From assembly GCA_024138025.1 (NCBI GenBank), contig JAMXBD010001585.1, forward strand, positions 124,001 to 188,000: a stretch of 64,000 nt of DNA, read 5' to 3'. Made by a program: the position numbers and the translations under genes. The number at the start of each line of letters is the position of its first letter. Position 1 is the stretch's first letter. Below the pieces are notes generated by a model. The model was not told where the DNA came from. It saw only the letters and a program-made list of their open reading frames with translations, and ran no database searches. The DNA comes from Combretum micranthum. Lineage: Eukaryota; Streptophyta; Magnoliopsida; Myrtales; Combretaceae. Shown here in pieces: positions 60,518-64,000 of the stretch.

Positions 60518-63500
60518 TTACCCCCCTTTCTTAGGTACCACTTGAGTAGGACTCACCCACTTACTGTCAGAGATTGGATATATGATACCAGCATCAAGCA
60601 ACTTTAATACCTCCTTCTTTACAACTTCTTTCAAAGTAGGGTTGAGTCTTCTCTGTGGTTGGACCGTCGGTTTACATTCAGCTTCCATGAGGATCCGATG
60701 AGTACAAACAGACGGATGGATCCCATGAATATCTGCAATTGTCCACCCAATCGCTTCCTTATGTCTTTTAAGCACTTCAATCAACTTGTGTTCTTGTTCA
60801 GAAGATAACTCCACAGAAATAATAACCGGGAGTGTATTATTTTCACCTAAAAACACATACTTAAGGTGACTAGGAAGCTGTTTCAATTCAAGTTGAGGTG
60901 GTTCTTGTATGGATGGACTCAATTTCTTTGTACTAGCCTCTAGAGGCTCAAACTGAGGTGATTTTATCCAAACTCCAGCAACTTCATCCATTAAGTGATT
61001 ATCTACTTCCTCATTAGGGCTGTCACAATCATCCATACTCAATAGCAAGTCATCTTCCTCGGGAGTGCAATTAAGCTCGTCATCACTCATCTCATGTGAA
61101 AACACATGCATGGGAAACTCACCCATCTCAGAATTATCCATGCTATATTTCTGAGTCAATTGATCAATAGTATCAAGATGAAAGCAAGAATCATTACCAG
61201 CTAAGTGTTTGAGGGATCGAAACACATCAAATGTGACTTGCTCATCCATAGCCCGTAGTGTCAGTTTTCCTTGTGCCACATCAATTAAGGCTTGTCCAGT
61301 AGCCAAGAAAGGTCTTCCCAAAATTAGAGGAATCTCCCGATCTTCAGCCATATCAAGAACAATGAAATCGGCTGGGAATAAAAATCTATCCACCTTGACC
61401 AAAACATCCTCCACTATTCCTCTTGGGTGTTTAATGCTCCTATCAGCAAGTTGTAAAGATACCGTAGTTGGTTTGCAATCTCCTAGACCCAATTTCTTAA
61501 AGATTGAAAACGGCATGAGATTTATGCTTGCTCCTAGATCGCATAGTGCCTTATCAAAGTATGATTCACCAATAATACAAGGAATAGTGAAACTTCCCGG
61601 ATCCTTTAACTTTGGAGGCATCTTGTTCTGAAGAATAACTGAACACTCATGAGTAAGCATAACTGTCTCATGTTCAGCTAGGCGTCTTTTCTTTGTAAGA
61701 ATATCCTTCATGAACTTTGCATAAGATGGCATGGATTCAAGTGCATCCATGAAAGGAATATTAATGTGCAACTTCTTGAAGACTTCTAAAAACTTCTCAA
61801 ATTGATGATCCAGTTGCTGCTGCTTCAATCTTCCAGGAAAAGGAATGGGTGGAACATACGGCTTCATTTCTGGTTTTTGTAACGTACTATCTTCCTCTTT
61901 TCTTTTCCTTTTTTCATTACTTGATGAGGGTATATAGGTGTCAGATACTTTCTCATCATTTTCCTCATGCCTTCCAGTGCTTTGGTCATCAATCATCTTT
62001 CCTTTTTGTTCCTCATCAGTCTTTTTCCCGTCTTGATTTCTTTCTTCATTATTCTTAGTAATTTCTTTCCCACTTCGGAGAGTGATTACCTTCACATCTT
62101 CTTTTGGATTTTTGTCAGTGGTGCTTGGAAGAGTACCTTGAGGTCGGTGTCTAGATGCTTCAGACAACTGAGCTATCTGAGTTTGTAAATCCAAGATAAT
62201 GGAAGCTTGATTTGATTGTTGTTTCAATACTTCTTGCAAAAGCTCAACTGTTTTATCCTTCTCTTTTTGTGGTTGGGATTGTTGTTGAGGCATCATTTGT
62301 GGTGGCGGTAATGCTCTAGGTGCATTTTGATTGCTCCATCGAAAGTTTGGATGATCCCTCAATCCAGGATTATAAGTGTTGGAGTATGGATTGTAATTCC
62401 TTGCATTCCTGTCATATTGATTAACATAGTTAGCTTGCATATTACCAGAATATGAAGGAGAAGATTCTTCCATAGGGTACTCCAAATAGCTCATTTGAGG
62501 ATCATCATGAGAGATCATATTCATGTGTGGCTTATGACTTGGTCCAGTTCCTGACATAGGTTGCATGTGTTTCATCTGTGCCGTAAGTGAATCCACTTGT
62601 TGTTGTAATTTAGAAACCGTCTCTGATTCATGAATGGCACTAACAGGTTTTGGTTTGTTTCGTTCATTATGCCAGTGAAACGTAGTACGAGCCAACCCAT
62701 TAATCAGATCATAGGCCTCAGGAGCACTTTTATACATCAAACTACCACCTGCTGTTGCATCAATCATTGTCTTCAAGGAATCTCCAAGAGATGTGTAGAA
62801 AATTCTCATTTGATCATGAAGAGAGATTCCATGATGAGGACAACGTCTAAGAAGCTCCTTAAATCTTTCCCATACTTCATATAGAGCTTCACCTTCATAT
62901 TGCCGAAAGGAAAAGATTTCATTCCTCAATTGGATCGTTTTGTTGGGAGGAAAAAATTGTTCCAAAAACTGTTGTGCCAACTGATCCCAATTAGTAAGAG
63001 AATGTGGAGGTAATGAATTTAGCCAATTTCTTGCCTTATCCCTTAATGAGAAAGGGAATAGTCGAAGGCGAATTGCATCAGTGGAGACCCCATTACTCTT
63101 GATTGTAGAGCAGATCTGCAAGAAATTCTTCAGATGATCATGGGGGTTATCAAAACTGCTTCCTCCAAATTGATCTCCTTGCACCATTTGTATCAGTGAT
63201 GGCTTTAATTCAAAATTATTGGCTTGAATAGCAGGCCACTCAATAGATGGTGCAACTCCATCAACCGTGGGCATGAATAATTCCCACATTGGTCTGTGAA
63301 CCTCATTTCCTGGAGCTGGAGGGTTATTGTTATTGCCCATAACAGGAACAGGCAATTGTTGCTGCCCTACAGGAGGATTTTCATTCTGTCGCTCATTGAC
63401 AGGTGGGGGATCAATATCTTGCTGATTTCTTTCCATTGCTCTTGTATTATCTGCTCGTCTTTCCCTTAGTCGGCGGTGATAAGTCCGATCAATCTCAGGG

Positions 63501-63547
63501 TCGTAGGGTAAATCTTGGACTTGTTCACCTGACATACAAGAACACAC
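60518..63547 (-). CDS. Athila gag, protease and start of reverse transcriptase
   Basis: An open frame of 1009 codons. Residues about 85-290 form an Athila-type capsid (DKARNWLNSLPPHSLTNWDQ; FLEQFFPPNKTIQLRNEIFS). Residues 290-620 are a Gln/Pro/Asn-rich and Lys/Glu-rich linker without a clear CCHC knuckle. The protease at about residue 670 has CDLGASINLMPFSIFKKLGL, the D-L-G variant of the D-[ST]-G active site typical of this lineage, then LILGRPFLATG. Residues about 925-1009 begin the RT, ending KWVSPTQVVPKKGG at a stop beside a C6 run (60521-60526, + strand). The start codon at 63547 lies 113 bases inside the primer site, a normal leader length for the group. Confidence 0.92.
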   Translation of the reverse strand: MCSCMSGEQVQDLPYDPEIDRTYHRRLRERRADNTRAMERNQQDIDPPPVNERQNENPPVGQQQLPVPVMGNNNNPPAPGNEVHRPMWELFMPTVDGVAPSIEWPAIQANNFELKPSLIQMVQGDQFGGSSFDNPHDHLKNFLQICSTIKSNGVSTDAIRLRLFPFSLRDKARNWLNSLPPHSLTNWDQLAQQFLEQFFPPNKTIQLRNEIFSFRQYEGEALYEVWERFKELLRRCPHHGISLHDQMRIFYTSLGDSLKTMIDATAGGSLMYKSAPEAYDLINGLARTTFHWHNERNKPKPVSAIHESETVSKLQQQVDSLTAQMKHMQPMSGTGPSHKPHMNMISHDDPQMSYLEYPMEESSPSYSGNMQANYVNQYDRNARNYNPYSNTYNPGLRDHPNFRWSNQNAPRALPPPQMMPQQQSQPQKEKDKTVELLQEVLKQQSNQASIILDLQTQIAQLSEASRHRPQGTLPSTTDKNPKEDVKVITLRSGKEITKNNEERNQDGKKTDEEQKGKMIDDQSTGRHEENDEKVSDTYIPSSSNEKRKRKEEDSTLQKPEMKPYVPPIPFPGRLKQQQLDHQFEKFLEVFKKLHINIPFMDALESMPSYAKFMKDILTKKRRLAEHETVMLTHECSVILQNKMPPKLKDPGSFTIPCIIGESYFDKALCDLGASINLMPFSIFKKLGLGDCKPTTVSLQLADRSIKHPRGIVEDVLVKVDRFLFPADFIVLDMAEDREIPLILGRPFLATGQALIDVAQGKLTLRAMDEQVTFDVFRSLKHLAGNDSCFHLDTIDQLTQKYSMDNSEMGEFPMHVFSHEMSDDELNCTPEEDDLLLSMDDCDSPNEEVDNHLMDEVAGVWIKSPQFEPLEASTKKLSPSIQEPPQLELKQLPSHLKYVFLGENNTLPVIISVELSSEQEHKLIEVLKRHKEAIGWTIADIHGIHPSVCTHRILMEAECKPTVQPQRRLNPTLKEVVKKEVLKLLDAGIIYPISDSKWVSPTQVVPKKGG

Positions 63548-63563
63548 TAATCAAGGTAAACTA

Positions 63564-63602
63564 TTTTTTTTTTTATTTATTTTTTTTTTTTTTTTTTTTT
63601 TT
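63564..63602 (-). repeat. Near-homopolymer A-rich tract in the Athila leader
   Basis: About 39 bases of nearly pure T on the + strand (A on the coding strand), broken by one atttat word, lie between the primer site and gag. Confidence 0.8.
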
Positions 63603-63659
63603 AGAGAATATGCTTAGTCTAAGGGTGTAAATTCTGTTCTAATATTAGCAACCGAAGCT

Positions 63660-63676
63660 CCCCGGCAACGGCGCCA
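63660..63676 (-). other. Primer-binding site, tRNA-Asp type
   Basis: On the - strand it reads TGGCGCCGTTGCCGGGG, complementary to the 3' end of plant tRNA-Asp. It is 3 bases from the LTR border. This primer choice is known for Athila-group elements. Confidence 0.9.
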
Positions 63677-63679
63677 AAT

Positions 63680-64000
63680 TGAAACTGCAGTAAACCACAC
63701 TTCTTAATATTCTAAAGATTTTAATTTCAAATACAAGTGGATTACTTAACCGGTCAGCAAAATCACCGGGTACAAAGCAGTATATTCTGAAAAGTCCAAG
63801 TCGTATCCACAGGGAGCTAATGGCTAATTACTAGAATTAAACTTTTACCCTAATCTAAGCAATTGATTTTTCAGATGTGTAATCTATGTTGATCTAAATT
63901 AAAAACTAGATTTCAAATGATTTATCAAGAACTAAAACCATATGTTCCAGCAATTATAACGAGGGATTTAGGTTTAGGAGATGCAGATGATATATGAATG
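63680..64000 (-). repeat. 5' LTR of Athila element, cut by the window edge
   Basis: It starts TGAAACTGCAG and follows 52355-52679 closely. Differences by hand count are 4 substitutions and one 4-base deletion in the aattaatc word. The remaining roughly 1.45 kb lies outside the window. Confidence 0.9.

Larger units (their letters stand above)
52355..64000 (-). mobile_element. Athila-type Ty3/gypsy retrotransposon, young, right end outside the window
   Basis: The left LTR (52355-54140) and the start of the right LTR (63680 onward) match. A tRNA-Asp-type primer site adjoins the right LTR, so the element reads right to left. Gag, protease, reverse transcriptase, RNase H and integrase are in Ty3/gypsy order, followed by an extra env-position ORF. 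The 1.8 kb LTRs, tRNA-Asp primer and extra ORF fit the Athila lineage. The expected full length is about 13 kb. Over the 320 LTR bases visible on both sides I count 4 substitutions and one 4-base indel. The left flanking pentamer is ataac; the right flank is not visible. Confidence 0.92.

Noticed and set aside
61209..62188. + strand ORFs opposite gag-protease
   Set aside because: They are antisense shadows of the long, motif-rich - strand gag-protease frame.

Overview
This is a stretch of AT-rich plant (eudicot-like) nuclear DNA. It holds one recognisable spliced host gene set among LTR retrotransposons, DNA-transposon remnants and simple repeats. Plant origin is shown by LTR elements primed from tRNA-iMet and tRNA-Asp sites, an Athila-type Ty3/gypsy element, a plant mobile domain (PMD) sequence, and an intron-rich gene for an R3H plus G-patch protein. 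No bacterial, organellar, tRNA or rRNA gene was recognised.

Layout. 1-2645: non-coding, repeat-like. 2646-10719: a degraded Tat-like Ty3/gypsy element on the + strand. It has two LTRs, a broken gag with a protease-like end, no reverse transcriptase or integrase that I can see, and a decayed PMD-type coding region on the opposite strand. 10720-18066: AT-rich DNA with three terminal-inverted-repeat elements. 18067-25715: a complete but dead Ty1/copia element on the - strand. 25716-36700: non-coding DNA with two LTR-like blocks and several tandem duplications. 36700-43910: the host gene, eight exons on the + strand, encoding an SQS1-like R3H/G-patch protein with two G-patches. 43911-52354: 3' flank and repeat-derived intergenic DNA. 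52355-64000: a young, nearly intact Athila-type element on the - strand. Its 3' LTR, env-position ORF, pol and gag are inside the window, and its 5' LTR runs off the right edge.

How the parts relate. The host gene stands alone; its product probably acts in the nucleus or nucleolus as a G-patch partner of a DEAH-box helicase. The transposons differ in age: Athila LTRs differ by about 4 substitutions in 320 bases (hand count), while the copia LTRs differ at roughly 9% of sites and the copia genes carry many stops.

Two points stand out. First, the host gene and the young Athila element together carry ten apparent reading-frame breaks. Every one is explained by a single missing base, often in a short homopolymer, and there are almost no other lesions; this looks like residual consensus deletion error rather than gene death. 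Second, the Tat-like element combines a gag-only sense strand with an antisense PMD-type coding region and carries two tandem polypurine-tract/U3 starts.
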